Origin: Takakia lepidozioides
Taxonomy: Eukaryota > Streptophyta > Takakiopsida > Takakiales > Takakiaceae
Reading direction: 5' to 3'
Assembly (NCBI GenBank): GCA_030704615.1
Contig: CM060733.1
Span: forward strand, 49,042,001-49,106,000
Length of the DNA stretch: 64,000 nt
The notes below the pieces were generated by a model. That model was given only the letters and a program-made list of their open reading frames with translations, made no database searches and was not told the DNA's origin. The position numbers and the translations under genes are program-made. Positions 45,714 to 56,560 of this stretch are shown one piece after another (positions within the stretch are counted from its first letter, which is position 1; every line of letters starts with the position of its first letter).

Positions 45714-46040
45714 CACCCCTTTGCGCATTATTTGCTCATAGGTCGCCAAAGCATTCCTACCACACCCATGTTTGGTAAATCCTGCCAACATTATATTCCA
45801 CATGATTAAAGATCGCTGAGGCATTATGTAGAAATCTTGGCGAGCATCCATGATGCTCCTGCACTTAACATACATGTTGACAAGGGTGTTGAGTAGAAAA
45901 AACATTTGGCATGAATCCACTTTGGATAATGTGAGTGTGCACCTGATTCCAGCTTCCAGACCTAGAGCCTTTGTCAGTCTGCCTGCCTCACAAAGCATCT
46001 TCACATGCCCCCACAGAAAAGGCATTGTGGACTCCCTCTC
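45714..46040 (-). pseudogene. PPR relic, other half of the sequence hit by element A
   Basis: On the minus strand: GHVKMLCEAGRLTKAL, then LVNMYVKCRSIMDARQDF, SLIMWNIMLAGFTKHGCGRN and ALATYEQIMRKGVKPN, stopping at the target site inside a PPR motif. Its continuation is 34645-34200. Confidence 0.78.
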
Positions 46041-46599
46041 TTGATCCTCTTTCAGAAGTTGCGGTCATGGTTGAGGACGTGCCTGATTTTATCAACTGTG
46101 CCGCTGCAGCTATTGCCTTTAGTTGACCATCTACCCATTTAGGTTTCTTGCAGCTATTGATCCACATGGAATCACAGGTAATCTAGAGCTTGAAGTCCGG
46201 CCCTCTTGGATGAATCTGGACCCACACTCTATCCCTTCTCCTTCAGCTATCCATGCCTCTGCACAAATCATGCATTCATCTTTGCCCTTGCTGCTAGCAG
46301 CTGACAATGACAACCTAGGAAACACCCAATCACACTAGTTCCTATGCTGAGTTGCGTCTGCTACTCTCTCTCATCTAATAGGCATTCAACTTTTTGCCTC
46401 GGTTGTTCCACCATTCACTGGGGTCAACAAAGTATTCATTCCACACATTCTCCTCATCTCTGTGATCTATTTTGGATACTTTCCAGCTGCCACATCAGCA
46501 GTTACTTGTCATAGTCATTCCAAACCACCACAAATCCACCCAACAAGCTAACTTACAGAATTCAATATGTATCTCAGGGCCGAGTCTGATGAGAGGGCA

Positions 46600-47960
46600 A
46601 AACAGGCTGAAATAGGTCGAAGAAGAAGGTGCCCTCACCACATTGTCCTTGACAATTCAATATGTAAATTCAGGGCCGAGTCTAATGAGAGGGAAAAACA
46701 GGCTGAAATAGGTCAAAGAAGAAGGCGCCCTCACCACATTCTCCAAGGCCTCCATACCACGCCCCTGCTGTGCACACCCTACAAGCATCGTGTTCCACGT
46801 GATGAAAGATCGTTGAGGCATTCTGTTGAACACTTGGTGAGCATCCATGATGCTCCAGCACATAACATACATGTTGACAAGGGTGTTGAGTAGAAAAATA
46901 TTTGGCGTGCACTTTGGATAATGTGAGTGTGCACCTGCTTTCTAGCTTCACTTGGCATTTCATCTTGATGCACTTATGCAAGAGATAAACATACGTATCT
47001 GAATCTGCTGAAATGCCTCCTTGGTTTAAAGTCAGTAGAGCCTCTTTCAGTCTGCCTGCCTCACAAAGCATCTTCACATGCCCATAAGTGCTAGAAGAGG
47101 CATTGTGGACTCCCTCTCTTGATCCTCTTCCAGAAGTTGTGGTCATGGTTGAGGTGCCTGACTTTATCAACTGTGCCACTGCAGCTGCTACCTTTGGCGA
47201 TGCAACCATGCACCTCTTTGCATCTGGTAATCTGACAAGCATTCACCTTGGTACAATTCCAGCTCTGAAGATGTCGCCATGTGGACCTCTTTCCCCTTTT
47301 CCAAAGGTGCCAGGGCAGTGTTCAGATTGACATTTGGTACAATTCCAGCTTTGATGATATCCCCATGCACCTCTTTGCCCTTCTCTAGGCCGGCTGCTAG
47401 GCTTGCACAAGCATTGCAAATGCACACAAACATGATGTGCTTCCATTGCTCATAGGTCTCCAAAAGCCTCCATTCCACATCCCTGCTGTGCATACCCTGC
47501 AAGCACATCATATCGCACTCCACGACACCACATGTCATTCAGGCATAGTGTCGAACACTCCCTTTGCATCCTAGATGCACCTACATGCTGCAAACATGTT
47601 CACTAGGGTATTGTTTAGAATGTCATCTGGTACAATTCTAGCTCTGAAGATGTTGCCATGCACATCTTTCCCCATTTCCAAAGCTGCCAGGGCAGTGTTC
47701 AGATTGACATTTGGCACAATTCTAGCTTTGATGATATCCCCATGCACCTCTTGCCCTTCTCCAGGGCTGCCAGGCTTGCACAAGCATTGCAAATGCACAC
47801 AAACATGATGTGCTTCCCCCATCATTTGCTCATAGGTCTCCAAAGCCTCCATCCCACGTCCCAGCCGTGCATACCATGCAAGCATCGCACTGCACGACAC
47901 CACATCTCGTTCAGCCATAGTGTCGAACAGAGATAGGGTTCTTATTCTCCTGTGCATCCA
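46600..47960 (-). pseudogene. PPR gene relics, several partial copies
   Basis: At least three degraded PPR segments in changing frames: 47130-46660 (HVKMLCEAGRLKEALLTLNQ, YVYLLHKCIKMK, then MLVGCAQQGRGMEALE), 47540-47190 (KEVHGDIIKAGIVPNVNLNT with a direct partial repeat LAPLEKGKEVH), and 47957-47571 (LFDTMAERDVVSCSAMLA, MEALETYEQMMG, VHGDIIKARIVPNVNLNTAL). They are similar to each other and to 34200-34645, so a PPR gene was duplicated here. 46041-46600 has weaker copies of the same. None is intact. Confidence 0.75.
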
Positions 47961-48228
47961 GTGAAATAGTTCTCATACGCACATTTGCCTCTTGCATAGG
48001 TTGCAGTTGCATTTCAGGACACCTCGCATACTTCTATTCTAGTTTCCTGTCTCTCAGGATCTCTCCTTTCAGGTTTGATTCACAGGATCTGAAAATTTTC
48101 CAGGGGTGCATAACTGGCCCCCCCCTAAAACTTGTTTGCCCGGATCGTGTTTATCTTGCACCTGGTGCATCCGCGTTGTACTGCTACACTTGTTTTGATG
48201 CTTTATGTGAACCCTAAACTTTCTTATA

Positions 48229-49929
48229 GTGTTAGCTGAAGTGGTGACTAGTTGGACAATCACAGCTGATGAGCAGGTGAGGGAAGTGAATGTGGGAACT
48301 AAAGAGGAACCGAGGATGGTGAAAGTAGGAGTTGATTTGGAGCCAGAATTCTTTGAAGAAGCTAAGAGCTTGTTCATCAAATACAGAGATGTATTTGCTT
48401 GGAACTATGAGGATCTAAAAGGGATACCACCTGAAGTCTGTCAGCATAAGATTGAATTGGAACCAGGGTCAGTACCAATCAAGCAGGCGAGGTACAGAAT
48501 GAATCCCAACTACGCACAGAAGGTTGGAGAAGAAATCAAGAAGTTGGCTGAGGCTAAGTTTATATACCCAATAGAGTATACAACTTGGTTGTCACCCATT
48601 GTTATAGTTCCCAAGAAGAATGGTAAACTAAGAGTATGTGTGAACTACAAGAAGCTGAATGCTTGTACGAAGAAAGATCCTTTCCCTTTGCCATTCACAG
48701 AAGCAGTATTGGACACTGTGGCAGGCCATGAGATGTACTCATTCATGGATGGCTTCAGTGGTTATAATCAAGTGCAAGTGGCAGAAGAAGATCAAGGAAA
48801 GACAGCTTTCATCACAGACTGGGGTGCTTATGCATACAAAGTCATGCCCTTTGGACTTTGTAATGCACCAGCAACCTTTCAGAGAGTAATAAGTGAATCT
48901 TTTCATGAGTATCTGGATGATTTCATGCAGGTGTTCTTGGATGATTTCAGTGTGTACAGCTCTAAGAATGAGCACTTGCATAAATTGGAGTTATGTCTGG
49001 CCAGATGCAGGATGAGAGGTCTGGGCCTGAATCCAGAGAAGTGTACATTCTGTGTGAACTCAGGGGTGCTCCTGGGACACATTGTGTGTAAGAAGGGACT
49101 TCTTGTGGATCCCAGGAAGACAGAGGCCATTAAAGTCTCTCCACCACCAATGAATGTTAAGAGTTTAAGGAGATTCCTTGGGCAAACCAGTTATTACAGA
49201 AGATTTGTCAAAAGGTATGCACAAATAGCAGCACCATTGAGCAAGCTTCTGAAGAAAGATGCAGTGTTTGCCTGGACAGCTGAATGTCAGCAGGCGTTTG
49301 AGGAACTTACACTGTCAGTAACAACTACACCTGTGCTGATTAACCTTCACTGGCATGTAGTATTTCATGTTCACTGCGATGCATCAGGAGAAGCGTTGGG
49401 AGCGGTGTTAGCCCAGAATGTTACAGGAAATATAGATTCACCTGTGTACTATGCTAGCAGGTTGATGAACAGTGCTGAAAGGAACTATAGCACAACTGAA
49501 AGAGAAGCACTGGCAATGATTTATGCAGTCAAGAAATTCAGGCATTACCTATTGGGAAGAAAGTTTATGTTTTATGTGGATCACCAGGCTCTGATATATC
49601 TGGTGAACAAACCTTTGATAAGTGGAAGGATAGCGAGGTGGTTAATAATCTTGCATGAATTTGAGTTCGAAGTTATTTACAAGCCTAGCCGTTTGCATCT
49701 TGTGGCAGATCATTTGTCACGACTAACAACAGGAGAGGCAGCTACAGGAGTGGACGATCAGTTACCTGATGCGAGTTTATTTGTAATGGAGGTGCAAGGA
49801 AGTGCAGATGAATGGTTAGATTGGCAGTGGCCAATCAGATACTACCTTACTCATGGTCAATGCCCACCTAGTTATGGTAAGGAGCAGAGGAAGAGAATCG
49901 CTATCAAAGCTTTACCTATACTATGGTAG
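48229..49929 (+). CDS. Ty3 pol: reverse transcriptase and RNase H
   Basis: Open for 566 codons. The spacer FIKYRDVFAWNYEDLKGIPP precedes RT. RT has WLSPIVIVPKKNGKLRVCVN, MDGFSGYNQV (first catalytic Asp), MPFGLCNAPATFQR and VFLDDFSVYS (catalytic DD). RNase H has HVHCDASGEALGAVLAQ, ERNYSTTEREALAMIYAVKKF and FYVDHQALIYL. It ends at a TAG at 49927; the integrase continues in another frame because one nucleotide appears lost near 49915-49922, so polymerase and integrase are no longer one protein. The start is a truncation point, not a natural initiator. Confidence 0.9.
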   Translation: MLAEVVTSWTITADEQVREVNVGTKEEPRMVKVGVDLEPEFFEEAKSLFIKYRDVFAWNYEDLKGIPPEVCQHKIELEPGSVPIKQARYRMNPNYAQKVGEEIKKLAEAKFIYPIEYTTWLSPIVIVPKKNGKLRVCVNYKKLNACTKKDPFPLPFTEAVLDTVAGHEMYSFMDGFSGYNQVQVAEEDQGKTAFITDWGAYAYKVMPFGLCNAPATFQRVISESFHEYLDDFMQVFLDDFSVYSSKNEHLHKLELCLARCRMRGLGLNPEKCTFCVNSGVLLGHIVCKKGLLVDPRKTEAIKVSPPPMNVKSLRRFLGQTSYYRRFVKRYAQIAAPLSKLLKKDAVFAWTAECQQAFEELTLSVTTTPVLINLHWHVVFHVHCDASGEALGAVLAQNVTGNIDSPVYYASRLMNSAERNYSTTEREALAMIYAVKKFRHYLLGRKFMFYVDHQALIYLVNKPLISGRIARWLIILHEFEFEVIYKPSRLHLVADHLSRLTTGEAATGVDDQLPDASLFVMEVQGSADEWLDWQWPIRYYLTHGQCPPSYGKEQRKRIAIKALPILW

Positions 49930-52900
49930 GAAGCAGAATGTATAAGCTAGGACCTGATGGAGTACTAAAACGATGCTTGTACCACCATGAAGTAAATAAA
50001 GTTTTGGAGGAAGTTCATAAAGGAGTGGCTGGAGGTCATTTTGGAGAAGAGACTACCAGTAGAAAGATACTACTCGCAGGTTACTGGTGGCCTACTTTAT
50101 TCAAAGATGTACACAAGTATTGTCAAAGTTGTGATGAATGTCAGAGGCTAGGACCTTTGCAGAGATCTGGAAGGATGGCCTTGCATCCTACAATGCCTAC
50201 GGAACCATTTCAGAAATGGGGACTAGACTTTGTTGGACCAATTAACCCACCAGCCAAGAATACACGGAACAGGTACATAATTACAGCAACTGATTATACT
50301 ACGAAGTGGGTGGAAGCTAAAGCTTTGAGGGACAACACAGCCAAGTCCACAGCAAGGTTCATGTATGAGAACATACTTACACGATTTGGCTGTCCCTTAG
50401 AATTTATCAGTGATCAGGGAAGTCACTTCACTAATGAGACCATTGAATTATTGACTAAAGAATTCATGATTGTGCATAAGAAGAGTACAACATATTACCC
50501 ACAGGGTAATGGACAGGCAGAGGCTACCAACAAAATACTATGTACTATCTTGGCTAAGATAGTCAATGCAAACAGAACGGATTGGGATATAAAGCTGTTG
50601 ACAGCTTTGTGGTCATATAGGACTTCATATAAAGTCACCACTAAGTATACACCATTCCAATTAGTTTATGGTATGGAAGCCTTACTTCCAGTGGAATTCC
50701 TGTTACCTACCATGAGAACGGAATGGGGAAAGAGAATGGAATTGCAAGATTCCATTAAGGTCAGGAAACAAGAATTATACCATGTGGAAGAAGTACATGC
50801 TGATGCAGCTGATAATATGACTAGAATTCAGATAAAGAGGAAGGAACAGTTTGATGAAGACAAGTTAAAAACTTTTAAGACGGGAGATTTGGTTCTATGG
50901 TTGCAGAAGAAAGGAAAGATTAAAGCTTCTAAGCTTAAATCACCATGGAAAAGACCTTATGTCATACAAAAGATGTATGATAACAACACCGTCATGTTAC
51001 AAACCATTAACAAAGAGATGCTGGGAAGAGTCAATGCTAATAAGTTGAAGGGGTACAGTGGTATCCATGACAAACCATTGCAGCATGATTTGCATGTTGA
51101 AATGCAAAAGCAGTCACGGGGTGCGCCAGTGTTATCAACGGAGTATGGAGCACTTGTCGCTAGGCCGAGCATATATGACCAGGGCGGGCAGAACAAGCGT
51201 GACACAGCCTATCACAGCCCATCAAGGCAAAACACAGCCTATCACAGCCCATCACGACGTGACACAACCTATCACAGCCCAGCACGGCGCAACACAGCCT
51301 ATCACAACCTACCACAGCGTGTCACAGCCTATCACAACTTACCACAGTGCATCACAGCCTATCACAGCGTACCACAGTATGACACAACCTGTCACAGCTC
51401 AACACAGCCTACTAGGGTTACACAATCCATAGAATCAGTGACAGGTGGACGCACAATAACTTCAGGAAAATGGCCGACGGAAGAAAGGACGGAAATCAGT
51501 TTAAAAATAGACACGTGGAAGTCAGGGCGCGACACACAGCTGAGAAGGAAGTGCAAGAACAGGTGTCATCAAGAAAGAGGACGAGAATGGCCGTCAAAGT
51601 ACCTACTTAGCGTGTCAATTCGGATGAATGGCGGGCCCATTAATGAATACAGAAAAGGGGTAACAGAACAAACGACAAGTACAGAAAAGCGAAATTCTTG
51701 TCACATGTGTTATCCTAGTGGACAGTCCAGCAAGGAAAGTCCACTAAAGAAAATTAAATCTAAAATCCAGTCACAGCGGTTACAGCCAATAGAAAACCAG
51801 AGAAGGGATCAAGAAATTGGAGGGAAATTAAGCGCAAGAGTCGGCGTCGTTCTAAGTAACGGGCGTCTCGACGGAACAAACCATCAATGCGATAGCTTTG
51901 AAGCTATGGAGGAACTAACAGACTATACACTCGCAATACTACTTACGCAGTGGCATAGGGACGAAAGAACAGAACGGATCTTTTATCTTGAGCGATGCTT
52001 GCAAGCCCCGCAGGCTTACAAGAAATTACCCATAGCTTTTTGTGGCAACCATACGTTTATGCTTTTTGCACTACAGGCATTTCTTCAATTGTTACAGCCA
52101 AAACATTTCTGTGGGTCTAGAATGAAGAGAGTGAGAGGAATGGAGGAAATCAGGGTGAAGAGCACCACAATTCTGCAGAAACAAACGATTGCTACCCCAC
52201 AGGCGATACAGATACTGAAGGACCTGAGATTGCAAGGATTGCAAAGCAAAGATTGGACATTGCACCATAGACAATACATGTTACAATTTTTACAGAACTT
52301 TGAGCCAAGGACAAGAGCAACAACGGTGAAGGGAGTTGAATTAGTAATTACTCCCCTATACCTACAACAATTGTTTCGATTACCAGCAGGCCAGGTGCAT
52401 GTGGAGGAGCACAGGGCAAGACTGCAAATAGGGGACTTATTCCAAGAAGGGAGTTTCTTTAAAACTCAGGGTTATGCTTGTACCAAGGCCGTGTACCCAG
52501 GGCTTAAGGAGGTAGGCCAGATATTGAACGTTCTGTTTGCCATGAAACTGAACCAACAGTATTTGAGCAGATCCTTCACAGAGGAAATACTCAAAGCCCT
52601 GAGAGGAGAAGAGGTAGACTGGGCGGACATAATGTACAACGCACTGGTAGAGGAGATGAAAAGATTACAGGGTACTGCCGCAAAGTCTCCTATCATAGTG
52701 TCTGGCCCAATCATTGCTCAAATAATTCTTGATTCTGGCATCCTTGATGCTCGAGAAAGAAAAGAGATGGGAGTGTTTGAGCCAGAAACCACTGCAATGG
52801 AAGAGCAAGGCTCTTCACACAGTGAGGGTGGACTGGCAGGGCAACCCGAGAATAAGAGACAGAGGTGGGGAAAGACTGTAGTGGAGGATCCACTGGCTTC

Positions 52901-53024
52901 ACGGAATCCGCATGATAATGTTTCCGAAGTTTTTGTGCAGGAAGGGGCACAGCAGCACAGAGAACTGCTATTACTAGAAGCAGGACCTTCAGAGAGGGAA
53001 GAGGAAGTTACTTCAGTATCATAG
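49923..53024 (+). CDS. Ty3 integrase fused to a long extra 3' domain
   Basis: Integrase: zinc-binding EVHKGVAGGHFG then YCQSCDECQR; catalytic D in WGLDFVGPI, D in FISDQGSHF and E in PQGNGQAEATNK; then the usual C-terminal stretch to about 51060. The frame stays open for 650 more codons. It runs through a repeat-coded segment (TAYHSPSRR-type, 51195-51420) and then a part with ILKDLRLQGLQSKDW, TTVKGVELVITPLYLQQLFRLP, resembling the ORF found in some plant Ty3 elements and the plant transposon domain with a VRG..(F/I)TP..LN..F.LP pattern. It ends at a TAG (53022); the same frame continues open beyond. Confidence 0.8.
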   Translation: MVGSRMYKLGPDGVLKRCLYHHEVNKVLEEVHKGVAGGHFGEETTSRKILLAGYWWPTLFKDVHKYCQSCDECQRLGPLQRSGRMALHPTMPTEPFQKWGLDFVGPINPPAKNTRNRYIITATDYTTKWVEAKALRDNTAKSTARFMYENILTRFGCPLEFISDQGSHFTNETIELLTKEFMIVHKKSTTYYPQGNGQAEATNKILCTILAKIVNANRTDWDIKLLTALWSYRTSYKVTTKYTPFQLVYGMEALLPVEFLLPTMRTEWGKRMELQDSIKVRKQELYHVEEVHADAADNMTRIQIKRKEQFDEDKLKTFKTGDLVLWLQKKGKIKASKLKSPWKRPYVIQKMYDNNTVMLQTINKEMLGRVNANKLKGYSGIHDKPLQHDLHVEMQKQSRGAPVLSTEYGALVARPSIYDQGGQNKRDTAYHSPSRQNTAYHSPSRRDTTYHSPARRNTAYHNLPQRVTAYHNLPQCITAYHSVPQYDTTCHSSTQPTRVTQSIESVTGGRTITSGKWPTEERTEISLKIDTWKSGRDTQLRRKCKNRCHQERGREWPSKYLLSVSIRMNGGPINEYRKGVTEQTTSTEKRNSCHMCYPSGQSSKESPLKKIKSKIQSQRLQPIENQRRDQEIGGKLSARVGVVLSNGRLDGTNHQCDSFEAMEELTDYTLAILLTQWHRDERTERIFYLERCLQAPQAYKKLPIAFCGNHTFMLFALQAFLQLLQPKHFCGSRMKRVRGMEEIRVKSTTILQKQTIATPQAIQILKDLRLQGLQSKDWTLHHRQYMLQFLQNFEPRTRATTVKGVELVITPLYLQQLFRLPAGQVHVEEHRARLQIGDLFQEGSFFKTQGYACTKAVYPGLKEVGQILNVLFAMKLNQQYLSRSFTEEILKALRGEEVDWADIMYNALVEEMKRLQGTAAKSPIIVSGPIIAQIILDSGILDARERKEMGVFEPETTAMEEQGSSHSEGGLAGQPENKRQRWGKTVVEDPLASRNPHDNVSEVFVQEGAQQHRELLLLEAGPSEREEEVTSVS
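51195..51420 (+). repeat. CACAGCC-type tandem repeat inside the pol reading frame
   Basis: About seven imperfect ~36-bp units of ACACAGCCTATCACAGCCCA with variants. They are translated as TAYHSPSRR-like repeats, and a second frame is also open (QPITAHH repeats). The same heptamer array occurs in the 3' LTR at 55845-56010. Confidence 0.85.
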
Positions 53025-55686
53025 CCATCACAGCCAGATGATCGGCTTGTCACAAGGTTACCACAAGTTGTCCATGCAGCTCAACCAGAAATAATTGATT
53101 TGGAAAAAGAAGGGTTAGATATTCCAACTACAGAACAGATAGTGGCAGAAATTGAGAAGGGGGACCTTCTCTATGAATATTCTGGTCTGGTCAAGGAGAC
53201 AGAGATTCCAGAGGTGCAACAGTTGCCCAAGGGAAATCGTGAGGTGCATATAATACACACACCTGTGTCGGAGGTACCACAGGTAGAATGTCAAGACATT
53301 GCAGCACCGGTGATGGATGAAGTGGTTCAGGAAGAAAATTTGGTGGGACAATGGCCTGAGTGGTTCGTGAGACATCACACTGTTGAGGATCAGGGAGAAC
53401 AGCAGCAACCTCACCATGATGACCCTCAACAGGCAATGCTTATGAGTTCCATAGGCAGGACACTTAATTTGTTGGGGACTTATGTCAAATCCCATGTCCC
53501 AACTACCCAATTGACAGCCTTGAGAGAGGAACTCAGGAAGGAGTTTGAGGCTCGACTAGCCACTGAGTGTGCAAACAAAGTCGATGAAGAGGTCACTCTC
53601 AAGATGCAGCAAGACTTGGAGAATACAGAAGCGGCTTTGCAATTGGCCAAGGAACAATTGATTGAGGCAGGCCTCGCGCAAGACCAATCGCATGAGCAAC
53701 AGCTATACCAAATCCAGGTGAAGCATGAAAGCAAGTTGCAAGAAGTGAATGCACTATATACGGAGTTGCAGACAGTGCATGACAGGATGGTCATACAATG
53801 TGCTACACTCACAACTATGCTTGACCAATCTACAAAAGAAATAAACAGTCAAGCGGAAAAATGTACGAAAGCAGAGGAAGAGAATGTTGAGCAAATGAAA
53901 CTCATTGTCGATATGAAGAATACAATCTGTCGCAATGAGGATACTTTCAAGCAATACAGGCAGATTGAAGCTGATCAAGAGAGGCACATCCTGGAGTTGC
54001 AACAAAGGATCATGGCCAATATAAATGAAATCTCGGTCACTAACAAGGCTTGGAAGGAAGCCAATAATCTACTTGCTGCCTATGCGAATTTGGTTGAACC
54101 TCATGCAAAGCGCATGGAGGCTTTACAACAGCAAATAGATGTGTACAAACTAAGAGAGGAGCACACTCTCAAAGGAACCACAAACAATTTGGTGGATAAC
54201 CAACTTATGCAGGTCTGGTTAGCACAAGGGCCAGTGGAGGGCAAAGCACCACAAAAACTCACCCAAAGCGAGATGAATGAGCTCAGACTGCAAGTGCAGA
54301 ACATTGCCACAACTACTATAGACAATGTCTATAGTAGGATAGCGGAGTTACAGGAGGATGTAGACGAACTGCATACTCAAGTGGAGGACCTCACTTCAAA
54401 TATCGACAAAAGAGTCTATATACCTGTCCGTCTGCTGGACAGTTCTCCTCTATGGATATCAGTCTGTTGGCTTCGTATTTACATGCCAGAACTTTGGTTT
54501 TTCAGTCTTCTTCACAGGAGGTGCAGGAGATGCCAATGATACAGGAGCCAGTGCCACCAACACCACAACAAGTAGCTAACCCTGTTGTTACTACAACCAC
54601 ACCACAGCCACCACAGTCTGAGGTATGGGGCAATGCTGCTTTTAACCCACCTAAAACTCCAGCTGTGAGGGAGTACAGTAGGGCTATGATTATGCCCTTC
54701 AACCAAATTCCCATCATGTTGGATTTGGCTTGGAAAGAATGTAGTCCTCCGCAGTCATTGGCACATTACTACCAAATCATGCGCATTTGGCTGCCAGTGG
54801 CAACTAGGACTAAAGTTCTTCCGAACAATCGACCAATTGAGGATCATCACTTTGCACAATACTGGCATGAGGCAGGTACAATGTTGAGGGAATTAATTGC
54901 CTTCCAAGTTGTACATGGATTCATTTATACCAAGACCAAGGAGGTAGCAAGTATTGTCATGGGATGCGGGTTATACTACGCTGCTTGTTTTCTGGTACGT
55001 TATCACATTGAGCAGCAAAAGATGCAATCGCGCTTTCTGAGTTATTCCAGTGGGGATCATTGGTCTTACCTTCAGTGCCACCTCATATGTACCTATATGA
55101 GGCAAAAGTTATGATGCAAAAGGATTCTCAAATTCGTTCATGGTTTCATGCGGCCTGGAACAATTTGTCAACACAGAAATTCGGCATTGATGATATTTTC
55201 TATAAGGGACATGTGGCATGGAAATACTTGCACAATTCACAAGTCATTGGTACCCCACTCACCTGGACAGACAAGGAGCTCAGTGTCTTCACCAATTTTG
55301 CCATTCAGCGTTTACATCAAGTTTTAAAATATAAACTTCCAGACATGGTAGGACAACATTGTATGCCCCAGAGGATTCCACAAAAAGTTCGACAATTAAA
55401 ACACCTGAGAGGCGATGAGGATTCTGATACAACTGTTTCTTCAGCGGATTCTTTTGACATGGGAGAAGACTATTTAATTCAGATGGCAGAGAAGAAGCGA
55501 CGGGGATCTCCTATGCCTGAAAGGTTACCTCGATATCAGCCTCCAGAGGGACTCACTTATCCGGGTAGTGTTCAATCATCTCCGTCAACCAGTGACAGAC
55601 CTCGGGCTCGTACACACAGTCCGCCACGAAACTCTCAACGTCAGAAAGGTGCTCACTCACAAAGGTTTGCTAATCGCAATCAGTAA
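53025..55686 (+). CDS. Extra 3' coding region of the Ty3 element (coiled coil plus unknown domain), broken
   Basis: In frame with the preceding ORF after its TAG, 53025-54410 is acidic and then a long coiled coil (about 53500-54400, heptads such as TALREELRKEFEARLATE and LQQRIMANINEIS). After 54430 the frame changes; 54505-55015 holds NPPKTPAVREYSRAM, CSPPQSLAHYYQIMRIWLPVA and AQYWHEAGTMLRELIAF. Another single shift near 55015 leads to 55686 (SVPPHMYLYEAKVMM, LTWTDKELSVFTNFAIQRLHQ, then a serine/arginine tail). It ends 22 bp before the polypurine tract. TTTTCAG and TTCTTCACAG near 54500 could be splice acceptors instead of frameshift damage. Function unknown. Confidence 0.55.
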
Positions 55687-55708
55687 ACCGTGAGGACACG
55701 GCTTTTTG

Positions 55709-55724
55709 AGAGGGGAAGGGGTAA
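55709..55724 (+). other. Polypurine tract
   Basis: GAGAGGGGAAGGGGTAA directly precedes TGTTAG, the LTR start; the expected plus-strand priming site. Confidence 0.85.
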
Positions 55725-56503
55725 TGTTAGAGGACTGTCTGGGACTTAGACACTTATACGGGATCTGTGGGGTACCCTTAATTTTTGCACAGACTGAGAC
55801 CAACAGGAGCCTTAGGGGTGACAGCAGCGCACTTTAGAGGGGGGTTACACAGCCCGTCACAGCCAACACAGCCCATCACAGCCAACATAGCCCGTCACAG
55901 CCGACACAGCCACACAGCCAGTCACAGCCCGACACAGCCAAACACAGTCGCACAGCCAGTCACAGCCCGTCACAGTTTCACACAGCCAGTCACAGCTTGA
56001 CACAGCTGTCACGACCATAGGGAACGGATAGCAGGACAGGGAACGACTGTGGAGAACAACACCTACGAATGGAACATGTTAGTTCACGGACGACGGTTAG
56101 TGAGGGAAACGGTTAGAACAACGGGTAGGAAGATAAAACTGGAAGCAAGGACTGAAAATGGGGATCATTCTTGGGCGCTTCTTGGGGAAGGGAACTTTGG
56201 ACATCACTGAGGGGAAATAAGGCAAAGAGCATATCTCTGAGCAGAAAGAGGAAGAGCACGGAATAGGAGGAGGATGATCTATGATGCTTAATGGAAGCAA
56301 GCAGTAGAATTATAATGTAGAGCAGATTAGAGACTCCAGGACTTTAGCCTGATACTTGATACATATTAATCTGATACACACTTCATACTCACACTGTGTA
56401 GAGAGATCTGAGTGAAGCTATGGAATGAATGGATGAGTTGATGGAATCCGATAGATTGATGAAGCAAACTGATACTTAATTATCAATAGTAAGGTAGCTA
56501 ACA
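55725..56503 (+). repeat. 3' LTR of the Ty3 element, 779 bp
   Basis: Starts TGTTAG right after the polypurine tract and ends CTAACA, the short inverted border expected of an LTR. 55845-56010 is an array of CACAGCC-N units (GTCACAGCCAACACAGCC and variants) in the likely U3. No second LTR is present, so the target duplication (TGAAT would be the right copy) cannot be checked. Confidence 0.78.
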
Positions 56504-56560
56504 TGAATGCGGGAAGGAAAACAAATAGGAAACACCCCCATGATACACTAGCTGTAGGTC

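Larger units (their letters stand above)
48229..56503 (+). mobile_element. Ty3-type LTR retroelement, 5' end missing
   Basis: Begins in the spacer ahead of RT; gag, protease, primer site and 5' LTR are absent. RT-RNaseH (48229-49929), integrase (from 49923), a long extra 3' coding part (to 55686), a polypurine tract and a 3' LTR follow. Right of the LTR lies element B sequence, while the left neighbour is PPR relic. This fits insertion into element B followed by loss of the retroelement's 5' part together with B's left end. The fragment at 32985-33897 is a close relative. Confidence 0.85.

Noticed and set aside
46600-47960. An intact PPR gene
   Set aside because: Frames change repeatedly and the repeats are internally duplicated and truncated.
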